This document shows, in pieces, positions 7,532 through 17,007 of a DNA stretch of 56,362 nt (position 1 is its first letter; each line of letters begins with the position of its first letter). The stretch is from Oscillospiraceae bacterium (GTDB taxonomy: Bacteria; Bacillota; Clostridia; Oscillospirales; Oscillospiraceae). Position numbers and translations under genes: made by a program. The notes below the pieces were generated by a model that worked only from the letters and a program-made list of their open reading frames with translations, ran no database searches and was not told the origin of the DNA. The stretch covers positions 1-56,362 of the forward strand of contig JAEDIZ010000003.1 of NCBI GenBank assembly GCA_016296635.1, written 5' to 3'.

Positions 7532-9691
7532 ATGGAACAGATTTCTTCTCTGCTTGCAAAGGAACTGGGCGTCTCCCTACAGGCAGTTCAAAATGTAATT
7601 ACGCTTTTAGATGATGGCAATACCATCCCCTTTATTGCCCGATACAGAAAAGAAGCCCATGGCGCGATGGATGATCAACTGCTGCGAAAACTGGAAGAGC
7701 GGCTCGGCTATCTCCGAAATCTGCAGACCCGCAGAGAGGAAGTTCAGGCGGCAATCGATGCACAGGGGAAACTGACGCAGGAAATTCAGAAGGCGATTGA
7801 GTCAGCTTCTACGCTGGCGGAGATCGAAGATATCTACAGACCCTTTAGGCCGAAGCGCAGAACCCGTGCAACCATTGCAAAAGAAAAAGGACTGGAGCCG
7901 CTTGCGCTGGAGATCCTTGCGCAAAAGAAAAATGCACCTTCGATTGAAGAGCTTGCGCTTGCGTATGTAGATGAGCAGAAGGGCGTACAATCTGTAGAAG
8001 ATGCACTTGCCGGTGCTTCCGATATTCTTGCGGAGCGTTTTTCCGACGATGCGGAGCTTCGCAAAAAGCTGCGCACGCTCTATACAAACCGAGGTCAGCT
8101 GCAGACAAAGGCAGCCGGGGAAGAAGATTCCGTTTACAGTTTATATTACAACTTTTCGCAGCCCGTCAGCCGCCTGCAGGGGCATCAGATCCTTGCCATC
8201 AACCGGGGCGAAAAAGAGGGTTTTCTGAAGGTTTCCCTTTGCGCAGCGCGCGAAGAGGCAGTTCCGATGCTGGCTCGCAGCGTCATTTTCCCGGGTTCCA
8301 ATGCAGAGCGTTTCCTGCTTTCTGCTGTGGATGACTGCTACGACAGACTGCTGGCGCCTTCCGTTGAAAATGAAATCCGGGCAGCTTTGACGGATCGGGC
8401 AGCAGAAGGTGCAATTTCAAACTTTGCGCTGAATCTGAAACCGCTTCTGATGCAGCCGCCGGTCAAGGGATGCACTACCATGGGCCTCGATCCCGGATAC
8501 CGGATGGGCTGCAAGGTAGCGGTTGTCGACGCGACCGGAAAGGTTTTGGATACGGCTGTCGTTTACCCTACATACGGGGAAAAGCAGAAGCAGGAGGCCA
8601 TTGAAAAGCTGGCCGGGCTTATCAGAAAACATAACGTGAAGCATATTGCAATCGGAAACGGAACGGCATCGCGGGAAACGGAGATCATGACGGCAGAGCT
8701 GCTGAAGCTCTGTCCCGGCGTCAGCTATATGGTCGTCAGCGAGGCGGGAGCTTCCGTTTATTCTGCTTCCAAGCTTGCGGCGGAGGAATTCCCACAGTAC
8801 GATGTCAATCTGCGTTCGGCGGTATCCATAGCTCGCCGTCTGCAGGATCCGTTGGCGGAACTGGTTAAGATCGATCCGAAAGCCATCGGCGTGGGACAGT
8901 ATCAGCATGATATGCCGCAGAAACGGCTCGGAGAGAGTCTGGATGCGGTGGTCGAGGACTGCGTCAATGCGGTCGGCGTCGATTTGAATACGGCTTCTGC
9001 GCCGCTGCTGCAGCGTGTGGCAGGGCTTACGGCAGCCTCGGCAAAAGCAATCGTTTCCTACCGGGAAGAAAACGGGGCCTTTACGACGCGAAAGCAGGTC
9101 ATGAAGGCACCGAAGGTTGGGCCGAAGGCCTTTGAGCAATGCGCGGGCTTCCTGCGTGTACCGGAGAGCAAAAATGTGTTGGACAATACCGGTGTCCATC
9201 CTGAGAGCTACGGCGCGGCAGAAACGCTGCTGTCCTTGTGTGGCTATACACTTTCCGATGTGAAGGCGGGCAGAATCTCCGAGCTTCCCGCAAGACTGCA
9301 GACCTACGGTCAGCAGAAGGCTGCGCAGGCCTGCGGTATCGGCCTGCCGACGCTGCAGGATATTGTAAAAGAGCTTCTGAAGCCGGGCCGCGATCCGCGT
9401 GAGGCGCTGCCGGCTCCGATTTTCCGGACGGATCTTTTGGATATCAAGGACCTGAAGCCGGGAATGGAGCTGACGGGTACGGTCAGGAATGTAATTGATT
9501 TCGGCGCATTCGTGGACATCGGCGTGCATCAGGATGGACTTGTCCACATTTCGGAGATCACCGACCGGTTTATTCGCCATCCCAGCGAAGTTGTTTCCGT
9601 GGGTGACGATGTAAAGGTTGTTGTATTGAGTGTCGATGTGCAGAAAAAACGAATTGCTCTGTCTATGAAACAGGCGGGCAGACAGCAGTAA
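7532..9691 (+). CDS. tex: Tex family RNA-binding protein (S1 domain)
   Basis: 719 residues from the ATG at 7532, chosen over an in-frame start at 7481 because the protein then begins as Tex does (MEQISSLLAKELGV) and GGAAAGGA precedes it. The order of domains is normal. An N-terminal helical region carries TIPFIARYRKEAHG. A YqgF/RNase-H-like fold follows (TMGLDPGYRMGCKVAVVD, about 320). Next come helix-hairpin-helix repeats (VNAVGVDLNTASAPLLQRVAG and neighbours) and a C-terminal S1 domain (GTVRNVIDFGAFVDIGVHQDGL, about 645). Tex is a widely conserved transcription/RNA-associated factor. A 14-nt gap leads to the next small gene. Confidence 0.96.
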   Translation: MEQISSLLAKELGVSLQAVQNVITLLDDGNTIPFIARYRKEAHGAMDDQLLRKLEERLGYLRNLQTRREEVQAAIDAQGKLTQEIQKAIESASTLAEIEDIYRPFRPKRRTRATIAKEKGLEPLALEILAQKKNAPSIEELALAYVDEQKGVQSVEDALAGASDILAERFSDDAELRKKLRTLYTNRGQLQTKAAGEEDSVYSLYYNFSQPVSRLQGHQILAINRGEKEGFLKVSLCAAREEAVPMLARSVIFPGSNAERFLLSAVDDCYDRLLAPSVENEIRAALTDRAAEGAISNFALNLKPLLMQPPVKGCTTMGLDPGYRMGCKVAVVDATGKVLDTAVVYPTYGEKQKQEAIEKLAGLIRKHNVKHIAIGNGTASRETEIMTAELLKLCPGVSYMVVSEAGASVYSASKLAAEEFPQYDVNLRSAVSIARRLQDPLAELVKIDPKAIGVGQYQHDMPQKRLGESLDAVVEDCVNAVGVDLNTASAPLLQRVAGLTAASAKAIVSYREENGAFTTRKQVMKAPKVGPKAFEQCAGFLRVPESKNVLDNTGVHPESYGAAETLLSLCGYTLSDVKAGRISELPARLQTYGQQKAAQACGIGLPTLQDIVKELLKPGRDPREALPAPIFRTDLLDIKDLKPGMELTGTVRNVIDFGAFVDIGVHQDGLVHISEITDRFIRHPSEVVSVGDDVKVVVLSVDVQKKRIALSMKQAGRQQ

Positions 9692-9705
9692 CAGGGAGAG
9701 CGGAA

Positions 9706-9969
9706 ATGGGTAAAATTGTGTCTTTTTCCGCAGCGGCAAGGCAGGCGCTGCTGCGATCCGGTGAAGAACTGATGCGGACGGATACCTGCGGCATGGACGA
9801 AGCGCAGCTTCGTCGGCTGCTGGAGGATGTAGCCGAGATGATTCGCAGACTGGATGAAGCAGAACCGGGTGACATGCAGAGTGATGCCTATGAAGAATGG
9901 GCTGAGGTACATGAAGGCGTTGAAGATCTGCAGGACGAGATCTTTGATCTGCTAGATAAGTTAACATAA
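9706..9969 (+). CDS. Small acidic helical protein, unknown function
   Basis: 87 residues with a clean ribosome binding site (GGGAGAG) and tight spacing on both sides (14 nt after tex, 19 nt before the CCA enzyme), so it is very likely a real gene of the same operon. The sequence is largely predicted helix with many Glu, Asp and Leu (EDVAEMIRRLDEAE, HEGVEDLQDEIFDLLD), suggesting a small coiled-coil or helical-hairpin protein. I do not recognise the family. Confidence 0.75.
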   Translation: MGKIVSFSAAARQALLRSGEELMRTDTCGMDEAQLRRLLEDVAEMIRRLDEAEPGDMQSDAYEEWAEVHEGVEDLQDEIFDLLDKLT

Positions 9970-9988
9970 TTCTTTTTGAGGTGCAAGC

Positions 9989-11329
9989 ATGGACGAATGG
10001 AAGCTGACAATGGAAATTGCTGCGCGGGTGAAGGCCGCCGGCGGAAGAGCATATCTTGTCGGCGGATTCGTCCGCGATAAGCTGCTGGGAAGAAGCTCGA
10101 AAGACCTTGACATAGAGGTGTACGGCATTGAGCCAGCAGCGCTGTGCCTGGTTTTGTCTGAACTTGGCGAAGTATTTGAAAAGGGCGCCTCTTTCGGTGT
10201 GCTCGGAATTCGGCATACGGATATCGACATTGCCATGCCGCGGCGGGAAAGGCGCAGCGGCATGAAGCATACGGATTTTGATGTGTCGGTCGACCCGTAC
10301 CTTTCAAACCGGGAAGCCAGCCGCCGCCGTGATTTTACGGTCAACGCCATGATGTACGATCCGCTGACGGAGGAGATCATCGACAACTGGGGAGGCAGGA
10401 GTGATTTGGAAAGGGGTATCATCCGTCATGTGGCGGACGATACCTTCGGCGAGGATGCGCTGCGTGTGTTCCGCGGGGCGCAGTTTGCCGCGCGGCTCGA
10501 CGCGGAAATTGCGCCGGAAACCATTGCCATCTGCAAAACCATGCAGGTGGGCTATCTTGCGCGCGAGCGCGTTTATGAGGAGCTTTGCAAGGCACTTTTG
10601 AAAGCGGACAAGCCTTCCGTGTTTTTCCGCGTGCTGCGAAAGATGGAACAGCTGGATGTGTTTTTTCCGGAAATCAAGGCGCTGATCAGTGTGGAGCAGA
10701 ACCCGGTCTATCATCCGGAGGGGGATGTGTTTGAACACACCATGCAGGTGCTGGACGCCGCTGCAAAGCTGCGCGATCAGGCAAAGTTTCCTGCGGAATT
10801 TATGCTGTCTGCGCTGGTACACGATCTCGGAAAGATTGTTTGTTCCCGTATCAAAGACGGCAGAATCGTGAGCTATGACCATGAGAATGCGGGCATTCCG
10901 CTGGCAAGGCGGCAGCTGAAGCGGCTGACAGACAACCGAAAGGTGCTGGACTATTGTGAGAACATGGTCGCTCTGCACATGAAGCCCAATGTATATGCAA
11001 GGGGCAATTCTGCGGTCAAAAAGACGCGGCAGCTCTTTGATGAAAGTGTCTGCCCGGAGGATCTGATTCTGCTGAGTCAGGCGGACAGCGACGGAAAAGG
11101 CGGAAGAATCTGCGAAGATTCCCTGCAGTATCTGCAGGAAAGACTGGCGGATTACCGACTTTGCATGCAAAAACCCATGATAACCGGCGCTGATCTTCTT
11201 GCAGCGGGATATGCGCCGAGCGAAAAAATGCGTGAAATGCTTGCGCGGGCGAAGCAGCTGCATTTTGCGGGACTGGAAAAGCAGCAGGCTTTGCGTCAGA
11301 TCCTTGCGGAGTTCCAACAAGACAGATAA
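9989..11329 (+). CDS. CCA tRNA nucleotidyltransferase / poly(A) polymerase family with HD domain
   Basis: 446 residues. The class II nucleotidyltransferase head shows AYLVGGFVRDKLLGRSSKDLDIEV (residues 20-43) with the metal-binding DxE pair, and the RRRDFTVNAM motif near 112. A PolyA_pol RNA-binding middle follows (TFGEDALRVFRGAQFAARL, about 153), then an HD phosphohydrolase domain (HPEGDVFEHT ... LVHDLGK, about 240-288). The HD fusion is common in clostridial enzymes. It most likely adds or repairs the 3' CCA of tRNAs. The encoded CCA on tRNA-Thr here fits a repair role, but poly(A) polymerase activity cannot be excluded from sequence. Confidence 0.92.
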   Translation: MDEWKLTMEIAARVKAAGGRAYLVGGFVRDKLLGRSSKDLDIEVYGIEPAALCLVLSELGEVFEKGASFGVLGIRHTDIDIAMPRRERRSGMKHTDFDVSVDPYLSNREASRRRDFTVNAMMYDPLTEEIIDNWGGRSDLERGIIRHVADDTFGEDALRVFRGAQFAARLDAEIAPETIAICKTMQVGYLARERVYEELCKALLKADKPSVFFRVLRKMEQLDVFFPEIKALISVEQNPVYHPEGDVFEHTMQVLDAAAKLRDQAKFPAEFMLSALVHDLGKIVCSRIKDGRIVSYDHENAGIPLARRQLKRLTDNRKVLDYCENMVALHMKPNVYARGNSAVKKTRQLFDESVCPEDLILLSQADSDGKGGRICEDSLQYLQERLADYRLCMQKPMITGADLLAAGYAPSEKMREMLARAKQLHFAGLEKQQALRQILAEFQQDR

Positions 11330-11330
11330 A

Positions 11331-11367
11331 ACAGCACATCCGAAGAAATCGGATGTGCTGTTTTTTA
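11331..11367. terminator. Bidirectional terminator between converging genes
   Basis: A perfect 12-bp stem ACAGCACATCCG/CGGATGTGCTGT with a 7-nt loop and a T-run on the right. It serves the CCA enzyme gene and, read leftward, abuts the end of the RpiR gene. Confidence 0.9.
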
Positions 11368-12216
11368 TAGCTGATCAGAGAGAATATCTGCTTCATCGAG
11401 TCCTTTCTCAAATTCGGAAAACCGCTTGGAGGTTCGTGAGGGCTCACGGAAGGCGACTGCGTTGCAGAGATAGTCCATAAGACAGATCGGAGCAACCGAG
11501 CTGTTTTTCATGCCACCGGTCTGCACCTGACAGAGAAGAACCACATCCGCATAGCCGGAAATCTCTTCAAAGGGAGCTTCGGTGATCAGCAGCATCTGCA
11601 CTCCTTGGCTGCGGACGAACTGGAGCATCTGCCGTGATACGGCCGTGTATCGATGAAAGAGAAACCAAATACAAAGATCGTCCTCCGTCAGATCCAGCGC
11701 CCGTTCGAACATGGCGTTGTAGCCCACATCCAGCATATAGACCTCGGGACGGACAGTCAGAAGCCGCGTGTAAGCATAATGCGCGAGCGCAAACGATTCG
11801 CGCATTCCGAAAACAAAGATGCGCTTTGCCCGGCAGATGCGATTTGTTGCATCCTCAAGACATTGGCTTTGGAAGTCGGCAAATGTCTGCTCAAGATTTT
11901 GGATGCTTTCACTCAGCGTCTTTTCCAAAAGTGCATTGCGGCTGCCGGCTTGCAGGGACTCGTCCAGCCGCTCGGAAAGATCCAGATGACGGCTGACATC
12001 CGACTGCAAAGACCGCTGAAATTCCTTGTATCCGGCAAAGCCGAGCCTTCGGCAGAAGCGGATCACGCTGGTGGTGCTGGTATCAGCGAGTTCGGCAGCC
12101 TGCTCCAGCGTTGAAAACGCAAAGGCCTGCGTATGATGCATAAAGCAGGCGGCAACCGATTTTTCTGTTCTGGTCATCTCGTCGTACTGCTGCTGCACAA
12201 GCTGGAATACGGTCAT
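11365..12216 (-). CDS. MurR/RpiR family transcriptional regulator (first copy)
   Basis: 283 residues from the ATG at 12216, preceded by GGAGGCGATAAC. The frame stays open to 12264, but without a site. The N-terminal HTH_6 domain includes AELADTSTTSVIRFCRRLGFAGYKEF, the hallmark of the family. A C-terminal SIS domain (about 125-260) would sense a phosphosugar or related ligand. It is transcribed away from an ornithine-cyclodeaminase-family gene 228 bp off, the natural target for control. The same divergent arrangement occurs again at 30.6-32.7 kb with a regulator of identical length. The ligand is unknown. Confidence 0.9.
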   Translation of the reverse strand: MTVFQLVQQQYDEMTRTEKSVAACFMHHTQAFAFSTLEQAAELADTSTTSVIRFCRRLGFAGYKEFQRSLQSDVSRHLDLSERLDESLQAGSRNALLEKTLSESIQNLEQTFADFQSQCLEDATNRICRAKRIFVFGMRESFALAHYAYTRLLTVRPEVYMLDVGYNAMFERALDLTEDDLCIWFLFHRYTAVSRQMLQFVRSQGVQMLLITEAPFEEISGYADVVLLCQVQTGGMKNSSVAPICLMDYLCNAVAFREPSRTSKRFSEFEKGLDEADILSDQL

Positions 12217-12270
12217 GTTATCGCCTCCAGAGATTATTATATCGGCTGGAATGAAAAAGTGCAATGAAAT

Positions 12271-12286
12271 TGTATGAAAAAATACA
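12271..12286. promoter_or_regulatory. Candidate operator between rpiR copy 1 and the OCD-family gene
   Basis: The inverted repeat TGTAT-6 nt-ATACA lies in the divergent intergenic region, 55 bp before the regulator start. Its position suggests autoregulation. The sequence is short and AT-rich. Confidence 0.25.
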
Positions 12287-12331
12287 TATTGTACCGGGGA
12301 TTCGTCGGAAAGGAGAAAAATGCAGAATCCG

Positions 12332-12359
12332 TTGACAAATCAGGGCAATCGACTATGAT
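12332..12359 (+). promoter_or_regulatory. Predicted promoter of the first OCD-family gene
   Basis: TTGACA (12332-12337), 16 bp and TATGAT (12354-12359), 86 bp before the ATG at 12445. Confidence 0.5.
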
Positions 12360-12444
12360 ACTTGAGGATGTACAAAACGAATGAATCATCCGGATACAAA
12401 GAAAATGTAGAAAATGTAGAAAACAGTTTTTTGGAGGAAGTTCG

Positions 12445-13569
12445 ATGGGTAAGAAAACAGAGTTCCTGTTCCTTTCGGAAGAGGATATGATAAAGGCAGG
12501 CGTGTTGGATGCGGAGAAGTGCGTAGACTGTCTCGATGAGATGTTCCGTCTGCTCGGGCAGGGCGACTATATCATGGGCGGCGCCAGCCACAACGAGCAT
12601 GGCATCCGCATTGCGTTCCCGGATGAGCCGCAGTTTGAGGGTATGCCCGCCAACGGCCCGGATCGTCGGTTCATGGCAATGCCTGCTTATCTCGGTGGCA
12701 GATTCCACATTGCAGGCGAGAAGTGGTACGGCTCCAACATCGTCAACCCCAGCAGAGGTCTGCCCCGCAGCATTCTGATGGTCATGCTGAACGATGTCGA
12801 TACCGGCGAACCCGTTGCACTCTGCTCCGGCAACCTTGCCAGCGCGATCCGTACCGGTGCAGTACCCGGCGTTGCGGTTCGTTATCTTGCAAGAAAAGAC
12901 GCATCTACTATGGGCCTTGTCGGCGCAGGCCCGATTCAGAGAGCTTGCGTGCAGGGGATGATGGCAGATGCAAAGAATGTCAAGACCATGTACTGCTTTG
13001 ACATCAACCCGGAAGCAGCAGCAAAACTCGGCGAGTGGGCGAAGGAAACCTACAGCGTTGAATTTGTGGCCTGCGGCTCTATGGAGGAAGCTTTGAGACC
13101 CAGCGATATCGTGAGCTTCGCAACCTCCCGTCTGCGTCCGGTCAATGTCAAAGAGGAGTGGATCAAGGAAGGCGCAACTCTGATTTTCACGGGTGCTGCC
13201 AAGATCGAAGAGAAGCTGCTGCTGGAGGGCAAGGTCTATTTTGATAACGAGAAGCTGCACGCAGCAAGTATTGATGAGTGCCACAATGATCCAAAGGGCC
13301 TTGAGGCTGCTTATGATTACAATATGACCGGCTCTGTTTACAGACTGATCGAAAACGGCAAGCTGCCTCCTGTACTGGATATGCCCAGCCTCGGCGACTG
13401 CGCCTGCGGCCGTGACCCCGGCAGAACGAATGACAAGGATCGCATCTGCGTCATGACCGGCGGTATGGCGGTTGAGGATCTTGCATGGTGCCATGATCTT
13501 GTGGAACGTGCAAAAGAACTCGGTCTCGGTACGAACCTGAAGCTGTGGGACAGCCCCTATTGGATGTAA
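12445..13569 (+). CDS. Ornithine cyclodeaminase / mu-crystallin family protein (first copy)
   Basis: 374 residues. The family includes ornithine cyclodeaminase, alanine dehydrogenase and ketimine reductases, all NAD(P)-dependent. Seen here: FLFLSEEDMIKAG at the start, the substrate-side motif SAIRTGAVPGVAVRYLAR near 131, and the dinucleotide motif GLVGAGPIQRACVQGM near 155. It is longer than classical OCD (about 330). Clostridial relatives are often labelled tyramine oxidase subunit B in databases; I cannot support that function from sequence. TTTTTTGGAGGAAG precedes the ATG. A terminator follows, so it is monocistronic and probably controlled by the divergent RpiR protein. Confidence 0.85.
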   Translation: MGKKTEFLFLSEEDMIKAGVLDAEKCVDCLDEMFRLLGQGDYIMGGASHNEHGIRIAFPDEPQFEGMPANGPDRRFMAMPAYLGGRFHIAGEKWYGSNIVNPSRGLPRSILMVMLNDVDTGEPVALCSGNLASAIRTGAVPGVAVRYLARKDASTMGLVGAGPIQRACVQGMMADAKNVKTMYCFDINPEAAAKLGEWAKETYSVEFVACGSMEEALRPSDIVSFATSRLRPVNVKEEWIKEGATLIFTGAAKIEEKLLLEGKVYFDNEKLHAASIDECHNDPKGLEAAYDYNMTGSVYRLIENGKLPPVLDMPSLGDCACGRDPGRTNDKDRICVMTGGMAVEDLAWCHDLVERAKELGLGTNLKLWDSPYWM

Positions 13570-13579
13570 TGAAATGACG

Positions 13580-13610
13580 ACCACCCTGTCCGGTGGACAG
13601 GGTGGTTTTT
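13580..13610 (+). terminator. Terminator after first OCD-family gene
   Basis: An 11-bp perfect stem ACCACCCTGTC/GACAGGGTGGT followed by TTTTT. Confidence 0.9.
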
Positions 13611-13697
13611 GTATTTAGAACATTGAAATTTGTGTGTGAATCAGTTACTGCAATTTTTATCAAAGTTTTCGGAATCATGAACTGTTATGCTGTTTCT

Positions 13698-14567
13698 TTA
13701 TTCCTTTTTTCGAGAAGTTTGCCGTATTTCGCTGATCATAAAGACGACGATGGCGGCGAGAAAGAACAGAAAGCTCACAATCTGACTGGCGGTGAAGGTT
13801 TCACCCGTGATCAGTCCACAGATCAGATTGAAGGTCGGACTGAGATACTGCGCAAAGCACATGAAAATAAGCGGGAACCTGTGAACGCTTCGGGAGTAGA
13901 GAAACATGGGAAGTGCAGTAACAATACCGCTGCCGAGAATGAACCATATTTCAGGACTTTGCAGCGCAGCAAGATCCGCCGGCTTCAAGATCAGCAGAAA
14001 AGCAAGGGCGAAAGGTGTCAGAATCAGCGTTTCCACGCAGATGCTCAGAACACCGTCAAGCGTGACATTTTTCTTGAGTGTGGCATAGACGGCCCAGTTG
14101 AAGGCGATGATCAGGCTAATGTACGGGAAATCACCGAAGGCGGTGCTGCTGATCACAACACCGATGACGGCGATACCGAGTGCAGCCAGCTGCATTTTTG
14201 TGCAGCGCTCCTTATAGAACACGATGCCGAAAGCGAAAAGCAGTAGAGGATTGAAGTAATAGCCAAGGCTTGCATCCAGCACATGACCTGCATTGACAAC
14301 GATGATGAAAACAGCCCAGTCTGCCAACAAAAAAACAACGGCGGGAAGCAGAATCTTCATCAGTTTTCGGTTACAGAACACGGCTTTCAATTCCGGCAGA
14401 CGGTGGGTGACGGCCAGCAGAAAAACGGAAAAGACGGCGGCCAAAACGATCCGGCAGCCCAGGATAATAAAGGAATCGACACCGTTCAGAAACTGCCAGT
14501 ACAGCGGCTGAAAGCCCCATAATGCATAGCAGAGCAGCAGGGAACAAAGATCCTTTCTCGTTCTCAA
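13698..14567 (-). CDS. EamA/RarD-type drug/metabolite transporter permease
   Basis: 289 residues with about ten hydrophobic segments, the architecture of two tandem EamA domains. The beginning (LCSLLLCYALWGFQPLYWQFL) closely resembles RarD proteins (YxxWGxxPxYW). RarD-type carriers sit in the inner membrane and their natural substrates are poorly defined; homologues have been linked to amino-acid or metabolite export. It stands alone between converging and diverging neighbours, about 130 bp from the next coding sequence downstream on the map. Confidence 0.85.
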   Translation of the reverse strand: MRTRKDLCSLLLCYALWGFQPLYWQFLNGVDSFIILGCRIVLAAVFSVFLLAVTHRLPELKAVFCNRKLMKILLPAVVFLLADWAVFIIVVNAGHVLDASLGYYFNPLLLFAFGIVFYKERCTKMQLAALGIAVIGVVISSTAFGDFPYISLIIAFNWAVYATLKKNVTLDGVLSICVETLILTPFALAFLLILKPADLAALQSPEIWFILGSGIVTALPMFLYSRSVHRFPLIFMCFAQYLSPTFNLICGLITGETFTASQIVSFLFFLAAIVVFMISEIRQTSRKKE

Positions 14568-14734
14568 GATGTCATCAGCTTTCTCATTTGCAGATTTGTG
14601 ACCATTATAGCGGCTTTCAGCAAAAAAACAACTGAAAAATTATAATAATGCGATCAATCAACCCTGTTTCGCCGATTGCCTTTTCTGCCGGAGGGATTTA
14701 TAATGACGAAAAAGAAAAAGAGAAGGAGCCGCAT

Positions 14735-15271
14735 ATGACTGAATGCAGACATATTCTGATCACCGGAGACGTTGGTGTCGGGAAAAGCACGCTGATCAGA
14801 ACCCTGCTATCCCATCTGAACAGACCTGTTTACGGCTTTGAAACGGTAAAAACGGAGAATACGGAGAAAAACGGCTGGCGATTTTATATGTTTCCGGCAT
14901 TGACGCCTGCCGAGAGGCGCTGTTTATCAGAAGAAAACCTGATCGGCATCCGGCATACGCAGATCGTCAGCAGACCGGAGGTCTTTGATACACTTGGGGT
15001 GCAGCTGATCCGGGAGGCAAAGCCGGACGGCATTCTGCTGATGGATGAGCTTGGCTTTTTGGAATCGGAAGCAGAAGTATTTCAGACCGCGGTTCTGGAG
15101 ACTTTACTAGGAACGATCCCCGTTATAGCGGCGGTGAAGAAACGAGAGAATATTCCGTTTTTAAGAGCGGTTTTATCCTGCCCACAGACGGTGTTATACA
15201 CAGTTACAGAGGAAAACCGGGGGACCCTCGCAGATGAAATTCTCCGGACGGAAACGATTTTCAAAGAATAA
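14735..15271 (+). CDS. THEP1-like nucleoside-triphosphatase
   Basis: 178 residues from the ATG at 14735, chosen for the AAGGAG site at 14723-14728; the frame is open from 14648. A P-loop GDVGVGKST stands at residues 11-19, a Walker B-like strand GILLMDELGFLE near 90, and a C-terminal TVTEENR typical of the NTPase_1/THEP1 (DUF265) family. Members hydrolyse NTPs in vitro and their cellular role is unclear. Neighbouring genes do not suggest one. In several anaerobes they occur near molybdopterin or sugar loci. Confidence 0.85.
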   Translation: MTECRHILITGDVGVGKSTLIRTLLSHLNRPVYGFETVKTENTEKNGWRFYMFPALTPAERRCLSEENLIGIRHTQIVSRPEVFDTLGVQLIREAKPDGILLMDELGFLESEAEVFQTAVLETLLGTIPVIAAVKKRENIPFLRAVLSCPQTVLYTVTEENRGTLADEILRTETIFKE

Positions 15272-15274
15272 AGG

Positions 15275-15310
15275 AACACGGCACCGAAGATGTTTCGGCG
15301 CCGTGTTTTA
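15275..15310. terminator. Bidirectional terminator
   Basis: The inverted repeat ACACGGCACCGAA/TTTCGGCGCCGTGT with a T/A-rich flank lies between the converging NTPase and glucosidase genes. Confidence 0.85.
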
Positions 15311-15318
15311 TGTTGTAA

Positions 15319-17007
15319 TCAAGGATTTTCTACGCAATAGATCTCGGCTTCCCACGGAAGCCATGCGGAGCGGCCACCCAAAGAAGGTACTGTTTCGGGA
15401 CGGTTAGAAAGCAGACGGCGGAATACTTTGCCGATAAGTTCTGGTGGAACCTGCACGGGAACTTCACAGTCGGATTTGTTCGCAATGATCAGCAGCGTTT
15501 CCTGTTCATATCTGCGAAGATACATAAGAACATTCTCGTGATCCGGAAGTACAAACTCCAGATTTCCGCCTATGATCGCCGGATGATCTTTCCGCATACG
15601 GATGAGCTGCTGATAAAACGCGAAGATGGAATCGGAACTTTTCTGGTCTGCTTCGTAATTCACAGAAGGGTAGTTTTCATTTACCTTCAGCCAGGGAGTA
15701 CCGGTGGTAAAACCCGCATGGCGGGAAGCATTCCATTGATAGGGCGTTCTGGTATTGTCACGGCTCTTCGGCTGCAGAATCGCCAGCGCCTGCTCTGCCT
15801 CCATGCCGTTTTCCAGCATGGAGTAGTATTCGCCGACGGTGTAGCGGTCGTTATAGTTTTCGATGCAGGAATAGGCAACATTTGTCATGCCGATTTCTTC
15901 GCCTTGATAAAGGAATGGCGTACCGGGCATAGTATGCACAAGGACGGCCAGCAGTTTGGCGGATTCAACGCGGAACTGTCCGTCGCTGCCGTACCGGGAA
16001 ACCATACGAGGCTGGTCGTGGTTGCTGAGGTACTGCGTTGTCCATACATCTTTTTTCATGACTTCCGCCCATTGTGTCTGCTCGGTGCGGAACTGCTGCA
16101 GCGTGAAGGGCGGACGCTTTCGGGAAACAAGATTGAAATGATAGACGGTATCCAGTTCCTTTCGGCTTTGCGCGGTGTAGTCGGCCACATTTTGGATATT
16201 GATGCCGGAGCCTTCTCCGATGGTGAAAATATCTCTGCCTTCCATGACGTTTTTGTGGATATTCTGCCAGATCTCATGGATTCCGTCAACGCAGGTACAC
16301 ATATCACGGTCGACAATAAAACCGTTTCTGTCGAGAAGGGCGTTGGGCGATTTAGGAGTGTCCGGGAATCCGGCCGGCTTTTTGAATCGGGTAAAAATAT
16401 CGAACCGGAAGCCGTCAACGCCCATGTCCAGCCACCAGCGCATCATGCGGTAAACCTCCTCGCGAAGGGGTACATATTCCCAGTTGAGATCCGGCATTTT
16501 TGCGGAATACTGGTGCAGATAGTATTCTCCCGTTGCTTTGTCAAATGTCCATGCGGAGCCGTTGCCCTCAAGAAAATAGTTGCCCCAGTTGTTGGGTTCC
16601 GATCCATCCGTCTTCGGCGGCTGCCAGATATAGTAATTCCGGTAGGGATTGTCTTTGGATTTGCGGGATTCTAGGAACCATCTGTGTTCATCGGAGGAAT
16701 GATTCAGAACCATGTCCAAAAGAATGCGAATACCCAGCGCATGGGCTTTTAAAAGAAGCTCCTTGAAATCGTCCAGCGTTCCGTATGCAGGGTCAATATT
16801 CTGATAATCCGCGACATCATAGCCGTTATCGACCTGCGGTGATGTGAAGATTGGCGTGAACCAGATACAGTTGATGCCAAGCTCCTGCAGCATGGGAAGC
16901 TTGGAGATGACTCCCTGCAGATCTCCGATGCCGTCCCCGTTGGAATCGCAGAAGCTTTTGCAGTAGATTTCATACACAACAGCTTCCCGCCACCAGTGCT
17001 TTTTTAT
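15319..17007 (-). CDS. GH13 alpha-glucosidase (oligo-1,6-glucosidase type) with an apparent ATA start
   Basis: 562 residues if read from an ATA codon at 17007. It hydrolyses alpha-glucosidic ends of oligosaccharides in the cytoplasm. GH13 motifs: AVVYEIYCKSFCDSNGDGIGDLQG, DMVLNHSSDEHRWF (region I), GFRFDIF (nucleophile Asp), TIGEG (acid/base Glu) and YLSNHDQPR (transition-state Asp). The family normally begins M-K-K-x-W-W. Here KKHWWREAVVY is preceded by ATA instead of ATG, with GGAGGG seven bases upstream. No ATG or GTG is nearby. A TTG at 17022 is in frame but lies upstream of that site and has none of its own. The frame is open to 17124, but the added residues look non-coding. Confidence 0.9.
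   Translation of the reverse strand: MKKHWWREAVVYEIYCKSFCDSNGDGIGDLQGVISKLPMLQELGINCIWFTPIFTSPQVDNGYDVADYQNIDPAYGTLDDFKELLLKAHALGIRILLDMVLNHSSDEHRWFLESRKSKDNPYRNYYIWQPPKTDGSEPNNWGNYFLEGNGSAWTFDKATGEYYLHQYSAKMPDLNWEYVPLREEVYRMMRWWLDMGVDGFRFDIFTRFKKPAGFPDTPKSPNALLDRNGFIVDRDMCTCVDGIHEIWQNIHKNVMEGRDIFTIGEGSGINIQNVADYTAQSRKELDTVYHFNLVSRKRPPFTLQQFRTEQTQWAEVMKKDVWTTQYLSNHDQPRMVSRYGSDGQFRVESAKLLAVLVHTMPGTPFLYQGEEIGMTNVAYSCIENYNDRYTVGEYYSMLENGMEAEQALAILQPKSRDNTRTPYQWNASRHAGFTTGTPWLKVNENYPSVNYEADQKSSDSIFAFYQQLIRMRKDHPAIIGGNLEFVLPDHENVLMYLRRYEQETLLIIANKSDCEVPVQVPPELIGKVFRRLLSNRPETVPSLGGRSAWLPWEAEIYCVENP

Noticed and set aside
7315..7614. A 99-codon reading frame before tex considered as a gene
   Set aside because: It overlaps the tex start by about 80 bp in another frame, spans the tex promoter and shows no recognisable domain.
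8417..10270. A 617-codon reading frame opposite tex and the CCA gene
   Set aside because: It is antisense to genes with clear family motifs. Its composition (many Arg, His, Ser, Cys) is that of a shadow frame and it has no ribosome binding site.
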